From Psococerastis gibbosa (taxonomy: Eukaryota > Arthropoda > Insecta > Psocodea > Psocidae), in the NCBI GenBank assembly GCA_963971405.1, contig OZ020486.1:9199419-9263418 (forward strand): 64,000 nucleotides of DNA. The letters are read 5' to 3'. The notes under the pieces are model-generated. The model was not told the DNA's origin. It worked only from the letters and a program-made list of their open reading frames with translations, and did no database searches. Made by a program: the position numbers and the translations under genes. Positions 31,901 to 42,720 of this stretch are shown piece after piece. The stretch's first letter is position 1; each line of letters opens with the position of its first letter.

Positions 31901-34900
31901 ATACAGAAATGCGTTCTTTCTAAAGAAATCAATTAAAATAGTTGCACTTGTCATATCCCATGACGCCATTTTTTAATTTTAGTTTGTTTGTTTGTGATTT
32001 TACTCTATGATCAATTGATCATTGATCAATTTTAACAATGGCATAGAGTAAAATTGAAATGTCCTTCAATTTCATAATTTTCATTGACGATGTACGTATG
32101 TGGAATACCCGCCTTAGGTCGAAACCGATCGGGATTTTGGTAGCCCTTAGCCTTTAGTTAATTGTAAGCAGGTTCGTCTCCTATTATAACTTGAGGTCCC
32201 TCTGGTTACATTTCCTTAGCTCAGTTAGCTGTGTCAGCCCCTATACTTAGTCCTATTGTTGCTTAGCTCTTAGTCCAGCAAGCACCACTCGTCCCCGTAT
32301 TGTAGCCACTCAAACTTTCCAACTCCCATCAGACCTGTAAGTGGTCTGCACATTCGGATGTTTTTTTTGCAGTTAATATTGTATCATTTATATGGTCAAT
32401 ATATTATATTATATTGAATAAATCATTGCCTTTATGCAATAAAGTTAGCTCATAGACCTGTTCGGTTAAGCTGGCCCAAAAGTACCTCTTCCATATCGTC
32501 ACACTGTACAATTTGAAAGAGTTGGAGCGACTGGTTCAGCGTAGTCGTGATGACCCCTCTAAATGGTGCTAACGCCATATGGAACAGGACGCGCCATTTG
32601 GCTTGGCGCGAGTCCGTTTGGAGCCCTCGTGAATGGCCAGCAAGATGCAGTGATCAGATTGTTCACTTTGACAGTAGCTGCATATCTCTGATTACTTAAA
32701 TTATCAGAGATTCCAACAAGACGCACTGTGCTTCCACTCATGCTGATTGCTGACATGCTACTGCCTACTTTCATTTCATAGCTCAATCTGTTTCCTATTT
32801 ATACTTCTGTGAGTTCTGTCTTCACTCTTCACTCCTTCAGTGAGTCTTCACCCACTTCAGGTCATGAAAACCATCGCTGGACGCTGATGCAATGGTGCAT
32901 TTTTTTAAATGTATTTTTCGTGGGATTTCGTCATCTGCTGTTGGCCAATCTACGTGCCACCTATGAGGTGGCCCATGTCGCCAATTCCTATAGATTGGGG
33001 TGTATTTTGAGATTGAAAAGGTGTTGCAAAAATTTAAGAACAGTTAAACAACGGGTTGATTTTAATACCAGCTGATGCATTATGATTCTTCCGTTTATAA
33101 GTCATGATTTTCTGTTACGCATACCTCTCAGCCGGGCTGTCCACGTGTACTGCGACTATCGTCAAACTGCCGTCCACTCCATCTGTGAGTTCCAACCCAA
33201 AACTCCCATTCTCTCGCATTAGTGACACGTTGAGCGTTTCACTGTAGGTCAGCGCAGCACTGCTTCCATACCATGCACTCGCAGCAACACTGGCTCCTTC
33301 AAATTGGAACGTTTCGGGGTGCTGATGTCTCGGGGTGACCCCTCTGAAGTTGCCTGACGTAGGCTGACTGTAGATATGCCCTGGAATATACATATAAATA
33401 ATGCCATAATGGGTAAGCAGATTCTATCTGGCTTGGGCCTTGGTGTGTTCTAGTTGACTGTTCATTAAAAAATCCAGCGGAAACCATCGAAACGGCTCGC
33501 TCCTATAGAGACGTCTATTTGCTTTTTTTAGCTGGCCATACGTTCCATTGTATTGTATGAGAGCTTTTATATAGAGACGTCTATTTGCTTTTTTAGCTGG
33601 CCATACGTTCCATTGTATTGTATGAGAGCTTTTATATAGAGACGTCTATTTGCTTTTTTTAGCTGGCCATACGTTCCATTATATTGTATGAGAGTTTTTA
33701 TATAGAGACGTCTATTTGCTTTTTTTAGCTGGCCATACGTTCCATTGTATTGTATGAGAGCTTTTATATAGAGACGTCTATTTGCTTTTTTAGCTGGCCA
33801 TACGTTCCATTATATTGTATGAGAGCTTTTATATGGAGACGTCTATTTGCTTTTTTTAGCTGGCCATACGTTCCATTATATTGTTTGAGAGTTTTTCTAT
33901 AGAGACGTCTATTTGCTTTTTTTAGCTGGCCATACGTTCCATTATAATGTATGAGAGCTCTTATTCCATAGAAGCAGACCTTAAGCTCAGGAAGTCTCAT
34001 CCCTTTGCCTTAACAAGAGTCTGTCACATATTGGTGCATTGTTTAGAATGAAATCCAATATGGAAACTCATGTCTCCACCAATAACATTCCCGTCATTCT
34101 GTCAATTTGAGTAATTTTTACTGTAATTCAGCCTTAGCAAGGTACATTAATAGTTTAGGCGGCCATTCCACCAGCGAATTTACTTGAAAAATTGACATTT
34201 GTCATTGACGTTTGTTTTGTTTTAAGGAGACTATTATGTAGATACTTAACTTAACTATTATAAATTAAGTTATAATATGGCAGAGACTAATTAAAGATGT
34301 CTGCTACCATATCATAACTTAATTTATAATAGATAAGTTATGTATCTACATAATAGTCTCCTTAAAACAAAACAAAGTCAATTTTTCAAGTAAATTCGCC
34401 GGTGGAATGGCCGCCTTAGCAAAACTGTGATTTCTTGTTACTTAGACGCTTCTACAGCCGTTATATTATAGCCTCAACCTCTTCGCCCTGTCTGCTGCCC
34501 TGATTAAATGAAAAGAATAAGTTTTCAATTTCAATTTTCCACCACTCATTCATTCTCCAAACGAACCTTGACTTCGCCATCTGTTATGTCTTGCAGCTAT
34601 AGACCTGGCCGGCAGAATTTCCAGCAATAATGCAGTTGAACCCTCTTCTAGCAGCTTCACCACCTCGCCCACAGTCTCTCTGGAAGTGTCTATTTGTTGA
34701 TTGTTAACGGCAAGAATTTCGTCTCCTTCATTCAGAGCCCCGCACCTAAAACACGTACTTCCGGTTTCTATCTGTGCTGTGGTCTCAATGTCTGTGAATG
34801 ATTTTTTCTTTCATTGCATTGCAGGGTTGTCACCCTTTGGGGATTGCTTCTGCAATATATTGTACGCAGGGCCTGATTTACGCACTGGGTTAAGGCTGAG

Positions 34901-37900
34901 TGTTCAAAATGTTTTGTAAACAAGAAATTATCTTACTTTTTGGACGAAATTAATTAATTGTTCGTTCCACAGCCCCAAAGATATAAAAGGGAACAGATGA
35001 AAAAATCTTAAAAAATACGAGCTTTCTGTGAAAGCTGTCTATTTCCCTTTCAGATTTACAACTCGCTACAAAATGGGTTTAAGGCTATTTATCCAATTTT
35101 TTAAAGGTAATAATATTTCAATGCAGAAAATATAAACTTCCTGCGATAACTTGGATTTTTTATGAGTTTTTTATCTGTTCACTATGTTGTCTTTCTATCT
35201 GTGGAATGAGCAATAAATTATTTTCGTCAAAAAATCAGTGAAATTTCTTGTTTACAAAACATTTTGAACACTCAGCCTTAACTGGGCTACAGCCTAGGGT
35301 GGCAGATTTGTAGGGGGGGGGGGGGCAGCCAATTCTCGTTGGAGTACCAGAATTATAACTCCATTAATAATTAAATTTGACTTTCATAAAAAAAAAAATA
35401 TGAAAAAAACAACGCATCATGAAGAGGAAAAAAGTTTTTTCTATTAGTCATGAAATAATTACTTGAAGTTGGCGCGTTTATTTAGCTTGAGAATTTGGCC
35501 GCTAGAGCTTTTCGACACTGGTCTCGTCGGCGGCGACGGTCGACCCTTGACCCTATAAGTTCATTCTCAACTACTTAAAATATAAAGATGAAAAAATATT
35601 TATAATATTTATAATAAATTATTTTCGTCAAAAAATCAGTGAAATTTCTTGTTTACAAAACATTTTGAACACTCAGCCTTAACTGGGCTACAGCCTAGGG
35701 TGGCAGATTTGTAGGGGGGGGGGGGGCAGCCAATTCTCGTTGGAGTACCAGAATTATAACTCCATTAATAATTAAATTTGACTTTCATAAAAAAAAAAAT
35801 ATGAAAAAAACAACGCATCATGAAGAGGAAAAAAGTTTTTTCTATTAGTCATGAAATAATTACTTGAAGTTGGCGCGTTTATTTAGCTTGAGAATTTGGC
35901 CGCTAGAGCTTTTCGACACTGGTCTCGTCGGCGGCGACGGTCGACCCTATAAGTTCATTCTCAACTACTTAAAATATAAAGATGAAAAAATACCCGACTT
36001 GGTTGAGGGGGGGGGGGGGGCAAATTCTGAGTAGCCCAGGGGCGGCCAATTCCTAAATCAGGCCCTGATTGTACGGCATCTCTGGTTAATAAATCACAAA
36101 CTATTTTATATACCTATCTGCAATGCTTCCGGCAGCTAGGTGCTCTATGACAACGCCATCTTCGTACTGGTAAAGCGTAATGCCCAACTGTTCTCCACCA
36201 GGTCTTTCAATTTCTACAAGTAGAGGACCATTAGCTTGGTCTACACTTTTGAGTACCTGTCGAATTAAAAAAGTGCGGTTACAAAAATATGAGTGAATAG
36301 AAAGGTTGATTGAGGCTGAATAGAACTTTTACTTCAGTTATTGGGTTAAGCCGCAAAAGCCTTCGATATTATAATTAGGGGATCGGAGAATTCAAAGGCT
36401 TCTGTAGTTGCATAGAGTCATCACATAATTTGTTCCAATTTACTTTGTTTTTTCGGACCCGGACTTACTTTGACATCGTATTCTATGGTGAGAACTGCCA
36501 TGGGTGTGTTTTCCTTCAACAATGCTTGAGCCTCGGTTAGAGATCGCCCTTGAAGGGACACGCCATTCACAGCTAGCAACCGATCTCCCGGTTTTATTGT
36601 TCCTTCTCTGCAACAAAAATACTGCTTAGGGTACTATTATGATGTTCTCACTGGTCAAAAATAGTCTAGTTGATACGGAATAGGCCAGTCTCAATCTTCT
36701 TCCAAAACTACAGTAGCTATGCTAGTACATGACAATCGCACTTGCTTGAGCGTTCATTATTTTTTATTATTGGATCCTTGAATTCATGTTCAGTAGAACT
36801 TGTGCCTCATAAACTCCTGTTATCCTTAATTTTGTAAAAAAGACCATCTGTTCGTGGCGTTTTGGCGGCAACCATGTCCAAATGCGAATAAGAAACTTAC
36901 AGATCTGCAGGACCTCCAGGTTTGACTTGTGTGATGAGAATCGAATTGGACGGCTCGTTTTTGTGAACCAAACCACCCCGAAGTGTTATCCCAAGTGTTC
37001 CGTCTTTTCTTTCAATCGTCACTGATGTTGTTTTAACTCGTCTGCCTTCGTTGGCGTTTCCATCTGAAATTAATTGGGTTTTTTAAAAAAATCAAACGTC
37101 CTCCCCTGGTTTTTCCAAGTTTTCTATGATTTCTAAATACCATGATGAATAATCCTAATAGAGTGGTTCTGGCTAGCGACGCCGATTCGTCCTCTAGTGT
37201 TTTCTGAAAAGTAGACGTGCCAGCGGGCCTACTATGCCGTTTAGTAGGTATTAACTTATTCTTGGGGTTAAAAATGTAAACAAGATTATTTTGAATGAAC
37301 TTACCATTCTGAAACTATCTTGTTTACATTTTTTGATCCCAGGTTAAGATAAAAAATAATCGCCGTAGCAGGCCCACTGATGGTGGTTTACTTATACAAG
37401 CAAAATTCAAGGAATTTTAACTGAAATGCAGGCATGTTGTTCCGAGAAGATTGAATTCGAAAAGAAAGAGTTTGTTTTTGTTAAGGTCAGTAGCCTATGT
37501 TTTGGTCACAGACGGATACAGGGGAAGGGGGCAGGGGGTATCTGCCCCCCCCCCAAATTTAGCAAATTTTGGAAATATATTGTTAGTTAATTTATTACTT
37601 ACACTCGAATTTCTACCCCCCCCCCCCCCCCCAATGGCCTGCATCCGTCCCTGCTGTCCTAAACTATTGTCATGCATTACTTTTCTGCTACAAATGCATT
37701 TAATTTCAGGTAAGGGGGGGGGGGCTTAAGAGTTCCAACCCCTCCTACCTACTTGCCTGCTGCACCGGGTTCCGTTGTCAGTTGTTGAATTGCTTATTTG
37801 TTTTCCATCAGCCACTATATTTCCACTATTTTTTTTTTTTTTTAACCCTACAAACTTGGTCACATTTCCTTTGACCACCTTTGCCACATCTGACATTTGA

Positions 37901-40900
37901 CATATCTGCTTACATTTCAACGCTATCAGCCTTACTTTAGCGACTTCGGTGACAAGGTGGTAGCGTGTTTATAGTTGTGGGAGTCTCGCTGCACACCTTG
38001 CGATCGGAGACGTGTCCTAACTCGACACGAGTACCTATTACGTTACTTAGTGAGGCGATTGAAGAGGTTAAGCGGATGCATTCATTGAATTGTTAGTACG
38101 CGAATAACCTTTTTGAACAATACAAAATACGATACTTAGCCTTATTTAGCTATTTTATTATCATTGGGTACGTCTATTTTTCAGATAACACTATCGGACG
38201 CCTCACGAACGCACTCAAAGGGGGGGTTTATGTAAGGCATTGCAATGGGCCATGAGGAGCAGGTAAAAACAACTGAATGAAAATGTCAAAAGAATCATCT
38301 TATGAGTATTGAGGAGGGGAGAAGGGTTCATGAAGGGTGAAATGGAATGGGCTATGAAGGAAATGGCGAGGGCTTCCTCTGGAAAGTCTAACAATAGCTG
38401 TATGGCTGTATGAGGGAACCAATGACACTTCACAGACCCATAAATAGATGGTTGGTAAGGCGGCACGGCACGATAGTGTGCTAATTAGATAATTAACCAT
38501 ACGGTATTGCCGCTTTGCACTCAGTTTTTATTGCGGCAATCTTTTAATTTTGTACAGCAGTGCAGCGGACGAACATTGCCATCTGCGGGCAAATTTGTTC
38601 AATGAAATACTGTTGATTATATTGTATAATCAATTGCACTATGGGCCTATTATGTAATAGATTAAAGGTATAAGGGTATGATGCAAATTAAATTTTATAT
38701 TCATTTCTCACTCATGTACAGTAAGACTACACTGAGGAGTTGGCCCATACGTCACAGCAGAAAAATCACGGTAAGTTGACTTAGGCATACTATGCTAGTG
38801 TTACGCGAAGAGCAGTATTTTACAAATGAAATTAGTATCGTATATATTATCTTAAATATCATGTGTATGATGACTGTTTTTCGTGTAACACTTGCACAGT
38901 AGTATGCCTCAGTCAACATAGGTACCTTGATTTTTCTGCTGTGACGTATGCGCCAACTCAGTGTAGTCTCACAATTACAGTCTGTAAAGGATGTGAAATT
39001 CTCTCATGCGAATGCTCCTAAATTCTGTTTTTTTTCCTAATTGCTATTATATAAATATTAAATGCATGTTTGGTTTTCCATTGGGGGCTAGTCGTGGGTT
39101 TAACGTCTACATGTAGTTGGCTAAGTCCGAATAATGCTTGTACACTGTTTCAACGGAAAGCGAGGCTCGACCTGCTCATACCTTGAAGAGTTTTGAATTC
39201 TAAGTCGTCGCAACGCATGATAACTATGTTAGAAAGATAGGAATTTTATAAACGTACCTGTTCCATCGAAGTTCTCATTTTCTGAGGTGTTCTCCATTTT
39301 CCCTGAAAATTCGAGCATATACTGTATTGCATGAATTATCCATATTTTTGATTCCTCAACAGTCGACATTGTTACCTCGCAATGGCTTATAGCATCAGGA
39401 ATATTGGATTTCTATAAGAGTTATCTCCATTATATCTGAACTTGGTAACAAGATGCCCTGGTAAGGCATAGATCGTTGGTTCGAATCCAGCCAAGTCCAG
39501 ATTTTTCTTGATTTTATAATTACGGTTAGTAAATAGAAGATATGCTCCTCTGCATTTAACATTGTAATACATGTAGTAGGATCTATGTGGCTATACAGCT
39601 GTGGAACTTGATTTTTACATAAAGCTGATAATATGGGTGTCCGGTGAAACTTAGACAATCCATAACTGGCCATGCGGTGTTTCGTGATATAGTGAAGGCC
39701 CCATAATAAATATCAAGGTGTGGAGGAACATTCCCTCCATTTACTAAGTCCTCAATGAAAGTTTTACTGCTTTATATAAAATTTGACTTGGTTAAAAAAA
39801 AAATCCCTTTCGGCTCTGGCCAATAAGGTGTAGGGGGATTCCGCAGACCCTACTGCTTTTCGTCTACGCTACCTACGCTATGTATGTAACAAAAAATAAA
39901 AAATACTCCATTATTTTCCCGATCACAACATCAACACACAAAACACTCTTGTGTTCCAAACAATGACGACTATGAACTTTTACTTATTAAATTATTTTTA
40001 CTTTGACTGGATGTTATTTTGAAATCTTTGATTTGTCGTAAAAAGTGTCGATAACCATTGTAGTAGATAATAATACGGGCTTTCAGTCAAATTTTAATTC
40101 ATTCCTCTGTGACCAATATTAACTGAGATATGAATTATGTAAGGTTTCAATCGGCCGCCATCTTGTAACTAAATTGTGGATCTAGCTGGTAAACAAACTC
40201 GATCAAGACATTTGTATGATCAATTTTTGTGCCAAGTTTCATCAAAATCGGATAATATTTACGGAGTGTTTCCTAAAATCGATATACAGTATATATATAA
40301 CATGCATACATATACTGTGTGTATGTAGCCTATATAAAATTTTGAACGGAGGGTGGTTTTAGGCTCAGGTTTTCATGAAATGAAAAGTTGTGAAGAAATT
40401 TTCCGAAAGTCGAACATTGGTCGCCATCTCAATAGGTAGATGAATCTCCCTAAAACGGATAGTTGGCTAGTTTAAAAGCTCCTCCATGAACTGAAGTGTT
40501 GATAAACTGAAAAGACAAAATAACATGGGGCTCATCATTAGGGAGAGAAACAACATAATTATTTGGAACCCTGTAATCTGTTTTAATCTTGGAGAGCTCG
40601 AAAAAGTTATCCAAGCAACGCAAACTTGGAGCGCCCGTGTTTGGAAATAGAGCGTCATAAATTGAAGCGCTTGTGGTTGTCGCCCCGCTCGTCACATGCT
40701 ACATTTCACTGTGCTCCTTCACTTAATTACCCCTTTCGGTGATTTAATTAAAGCAAGTTTTTATTTATTTTAACAGATTTGAACTTAAGCCAGATGCATA
40801 CTAGGCTAGATACGTTGTATGTATGCCTAGAAATAAATGTTTGGCTTGTATTTGCTACCTACTATTGTCTATTGCTAATATAAATCTGACCCCCCCTCCC

Positions 40901-41805
40901 CTCCCCTCCCCGGGACAACACAACGCCACTTGTTTTTGTTGGAAAGTCAAATTTCACAGTAAATATTTATTGTAGAGATAGAAATTGGAAGAAATATTTC
41001 TCGACAATATTGATGCTTGATATTTTACCATCACTGACACCGATTGGTCACAACATTCAGAATTTGTATGTAAAAAAAAAACTGTTGGTATGGCGTCCGG
41101 AAGCGTTGCTCTACAGCTCTATTTCAGATGTTGTGGTCGGCAACATGTCCGGCAGCCGCTTTTCCCCTGGACCAGCCCATTCCAGTTGGGAGGAAGATTA
41201 TTCCTTATATGCCGGGTCATGAATCGTTTAATGTCGGTCAAATAGGTATCTTAGCAAATTCGGTTCATATCAGGCTATAGCTGGATGACCATCCACAGCG
41301 CATGCAATGAAGCGACATAAAGTTGTTTCCTAGTCTAAGTGGGTGGTTCTCGTCAAAAGCCCAATATGGACAAAATCAAGCTATTAAAATCGTTAGGGAC
41401 CCAAGGTTAACTTCGCCTATATTCTGTTATCAGCTCTGCCTCTTGGATTGCTAGTTTGTTTTTCATTTACCGCTATTTTCTTTCTTTTATGTTGAAACCC
41501 TACAACCGGGAAAAGCTTCTTTTGACAATTCCCCCCTACATTTCGCCGCTAACTGCCTATATGGTCAGACGCCATCTATTCCATTTTATTAACTATGGTT
41601 CGAATATAATATATACTTACATCGGCTGATGCGTCTTGGCAGGGTAGATTTATGGGGTCTTGGGGACCTCGGGACCACCTTCAGATCAGTCTCATCTTCA
41701 GCTGCTGTCACCTTCTTTCTCTTCTCATTGCCGGACTGACATTTTAAGGACTTGAACATGTTACACTCCACGTGTTCGCTACATCGCACCGTACTCAGGA
41801 CATAC
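25959..41805 (-). CDS. Grip: Glutamate receptor-interacting protein (multi-PDZ scaffold)
   Basis: Fifteen exons keep phase at all 14 junctions: 41,621-41,805 (ATG at 41,759), 39,258-39,302, 36,901-37,063, 36,469-36,607, 36,114-36,256, 34,567-34,745, 33,125-33,380, 31,412-31,641, 30,538-30,741, 29,808-30,092, 29,182-29,292, 27,712-28,148, 27,176-27,325, 26,647-26,766 and 25,959-26,063. The model is about 901 aa with six PDZ domains near residues 72-160, 172-255, 315-395, 405-492, 505-590 and 778-860, matching vertebrate GRIP PDZ2-7 ([91 protein letters not shown] region; [29 protein letters not shown]). The linker before the last PDZ retains [21 protein letters not shown] clusters membrane receptors; in flies it guides muscle and works at synapses. 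PDZ1 was not found. The donor of exon 6 (gttcgt) is weak. Confidence 0.93.
27465..27575 (+). repeat. ~830-bp repeat family, 3' fragment
   Basis: Only the 3' end of the family is present: 'aaaatccgttggaatctc', 'ataatttcgaccatcacaa', then a degenerate terminal hairpin and 'aggaaagcaataaa'. It lies in a GRIP intron between exons 12 and 13. Confidence 0.65.
28198..28350 (-). pseudogene. Decayed partial copy of GRIP exon 12
   Basis: About 150 bp repeat the 5' part of GRIP exon 12 (27,985-28,148) directly upstream of it in transcription. The block 'ttcatctggttcgctagtaa' and the following 'atccagttgacgttgaat' are identical in both, with scattered substitutions, a shortened middle and a copy of the acceptor area with a longer T/A-rich tract. 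The copy has lost part of the coding sequence (the 'gcgattaggccattc' segment is missing), so it is a tandem duplication remnant and not an obvious functional exon. Confidence 0.75.
28434..28690 (+). mobile_element. Fragments of Harbinger-like MITEs
   Basis: Two element ends face the same way: 'ttaggcgcccattccaccga' at 28,434 and 'ttaggcggggtttccaccga' at 28,525. Both have the GGCG(G/C)...TTCCACC terminal motif preceded by TTA that is seen in the complete MITE at 34,158-34,415. The interior (gatcaatgatcat, caaacaaactaaaattaaaa) matches the interior of the MITE at 31,670-32,113 in reverse orientation. Nested, incomplete copies. Confidence 0.55.
30125..30190 (+). other. tRNA-like sequence (SINE head or tRNA remnant)
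   Basis: The stretch has an A-box-like block (tgtgcaatcggtagagc), a possible anticodon arm (ctgccgcaaaaacggaag) and a degenerate T arm (gttgcgggatcataac). It does not fold into a clean cloverleaf by eye, so a tRNA-derived SINE head is more likely than a working tRNA gene. It lies in the GRIP intron just upstream of exon 10. Confidence 0.35.
31670..32113. mobile_element. Long-TIR MITE (Harbinger-like) next to GRIP exon 8
   Basis: A 444-bp element with inverted arms of about 65 bp: left 'ggcgggtattccacatacgt' onward and right its reverse complement ending 'tacgtatgtggaatacccgcc'. The right flank is TTA, the left TCA, compatible with a degraded 3-bp TTA duplication as expected for PIF/Harbinger. 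No ORF inside. On the minus strand its inner edge is 28 bp from the acceptor of GRIP exon 8. Confidence 0.8.
33506..33962. repeat. Minisatellite, ~65-bp unit, seven copies
   Basis: Tandem array in the GRIP intron between exons 6 and 7. Each unit reads 'agagacgtctatttgc', a run of six or seven T, 'agctggccatacgttccatt' and 'gtatgagagctttta'. Copies differ mainly in T-run length and single substitutions, so the array is recent. A minus-strand open frame across it merely reflects the unit repeating and is not taken as a gene. Confidence 0.9.
34158..34415. mobile_element. PIF/Harbinger-like MITE with TTA duplication
   Basis: A 258-bp near-palindromic element flanked by TTA on both sides (34,155-34,157 and 34,416-34,418). 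Ends: GGCGGCCATTCCACC at the left and its inverted match ending GGTGGAATGGCCGCC at the right. The arms extend through 'gaatttacttgaaaaattgac' and a second inverted block around 'aaggagactattatgtagat'. The 3-bp TTA duplication supports PIF/Harbinger. Confidence 0.85.
34867..36067. mobile_element. hAT-like non-autonomous element with internal duplication
   Basis: 1,201 bp flanked by a perfect 8-bp duplication ATTGTACG (34,859-34,866 and 36,068-36,075). Terminal inverted repeats begin CAGGGCCTGATTTA on both strands. The 8-bp duplication and CAGGG terminus fit the hAT superfamily. No transposase ORF. Inside, a segment of about 390 bp is duplicated in tandem (about 35,211-35,598 and 35,614-35,993) with very few differences, and the sequence 'ggctgagtgttcaaaatg' near the left end is inverted relative to both copies. 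It lies in the GRIP intron between exons 5 and 6, ending 47 bp from exon 5. Confidence 0.88.
37217..37381. mobile_element. Small palindromic element (MITE-like)
   Basis: Imperfect inverted repeat of about 165 bp: 'cagcgggcctac' and 'ggggttaaaaatgtaaacaa' on the left pair with 'ttgtttacattttttgatcc' and 'gtagcaggcccactg' on the right. It lies in the GRIP intron between exons 2 and 3. No target duplication identified. Confidence 0.5.
37930..38112 (+). repeat. SINE-like family 2, copy 2
   Basis: Most complete plus-strand copy. It starts near 'agcgacttcggtgacaagg', passes an A-box-like 'ggtggtagcgtg', then 'gcgatcggagacgtgtcc', 'gattgaagaggttaagcg' and ends in 'gaattgttagtacgcgaata'. A polymerase III head is suspected but the B box is not convincing. 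It is in the GRIP intron between exons 2 and 3. Confidence 0.65.
38724..38969. mobile_element. Palindromic MITE, ~246 bp
   Basis: Inverted arms of about 70 bp: left 'agactacactgaggagttgg' through 'cagcagaaaaatcacgg' and 'gacttaggcatact', mirrored at the right by 'agtatgcctcagtcaac', 'gatttttctgctgtgacg' and 'gccaactcagtgtagtct'. No ORF. Target duplication not clear, so superfamily is undetermined. In the GRIP intron between exons 2 and 3. Confidence 0.75.
39303..41620. other. GRIP intron 1, no further exon recognised
   Basis: The intron was searched for a missing PDZ1 exon (a GLxVSGG-like or RxGD-like motif on the minus strand) without success. It contains a tRNA-like 3' half with a good B box (ggttcgaatcc, 39,478-39,488), an A-rich block and a C-rich tract near 40,889-40,911. 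A minus-strand open stretch at 40,450-40,695 is not recognised. Confidence 0.4.
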
Positions 41806-41999
41806 CTGCCATTTATAAAAGAAACGTGTTATTATTAATGAATTCAGTATGTAATTAAATAAGGAAATGAAATAGAAACAAGCACTAGTATAGTTTTCTT
41901 AAGAGCTGTAATACTGAACGGTATAAGCTCTACCGTATTTCAGAAACCATTATTGTTGGTAAAATTATGGAGAGTGGAATTCAAAAAGTAAACCAACTT

Positions 42000-42140
42000 C
42001 GATGGCCAGGTGGTAGCGTGCTTGTACTTGTGCAAGTCTCTGCATGCCATGCGATCAGAGACGTGTCGTAAACAACACGGGTACTAACTTACAGAGGTCA
42101 ATCGGATGCATCCATTAAATTGTTTGCGATTAACCTTTTT
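42000..42140 (+). repeat. SINE-like family 2, copy 3
   Basis: Begins 'gatggccaggtggtagcgtg', contains 'gcgatcagagacgtgtcg' and ends 'ccattaaattgtttgcgatt' followed by a T run. Same orientation as the 37,930 copy. It lies upstream of the first GRIP exon found. Confidence 0.7.
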
Positions 42141-42254
42141 TTTTTTTTAAAAACACACCAGTTCTTTTCGTATGCTAATGCACAATGACTTCCTTCGGAT
42201 TCCAATTTCCATTGATTATACATTCGACGGCCCTGGGAGTAGCCCTTGACAGCC

Positions 42255-42720
42255 AGGAAACTCAAACGGCTATGGGTCATGTCGGTCGAGAGAATGGATG
42301 AAACTTGGGATGAGTGTTCCAAGGTGTTGAACAATGATCCAGATGGAAGAAGATCCCTTCTAGGACCGAGGAAGGAGATGGGTGGCATACTACGATGGGG
42401 ATCGTGAGAGTTGTCTTAAAAGCATGCGGAGACTCAGACGGCGGGGTCATGTCGGTCGAGAGAATGGATGGAACTTGGGAGGAGTGTCCCAAGGTGTTGA
42501 ACAATGATCCATAGGGTAGAAGATACATGAGAAGACCGAAAAAGAGTGGGATGGGAGGCGTACTACGGTGGTGATCGTGAGAGTAGTCTTAAAAGCATGC
42601 AGAGACTCAGACGGCTGGCCATGTCGATCATGAGAATGTATGAAACTAGAGTGTCCGAAGAAGGTGTTGAACAATGATCCAGAAGGTAGATAATCCATGG
42701 AAAGACCGACGAAGAGGGGA
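42255..42720. repeat. Tandem repeat, ~170-bp unit, about three copies
   Basis: Three successive units share 'catgtcggtcgagagaatgg', 'aaggtgttgaacaatgatcc', 'gatcgtgagag(t)', 'tcttaaaagcatgc' and 'gagactcagacgg'. The third is truncated after the 'gaaagaccga' block. Open frames on the minus strand (repeated 'LFNTL..HSS') come from the repeat and are not taken as genes. Upstream of GRIP. Confidence 0.85.

Noticed and set aside
32559..32786. Minus-strand open frame between GRIP exons 7 and 8
   Set aside because: Exons 7 and 8 splice together in perfect phase across a PDZ domain (ending PAER, resuming [13 protein letters not shown]), so an exon here would split the domain; no conserved motif in the frame.
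33506..33962. Possible CRISPR-like array
   Set aside because: The repeats are contiguous 65-bp units without unique spacers, in a eukaryotic intron.
33764..34000. Repeated protein frame ([10 protein letters not shown]...) on the minus strand
   Set aside because: It is simply the minisatellite unit translated; unit length and intronic position explain it.
40450..40695. Possible transposase or PDZ1 exon in GRIP intron 1
   Set aside because: The 81-codon frame has no PDZ GLGF-type motif and no transposase signature that I recognise.
42277..42698. Overlapping minus-strand frames with repeated LFNTL..HSS motifs
   Set aside because: They follow the ~170-bp tandem repeat and have no start, splice or domain evidence.
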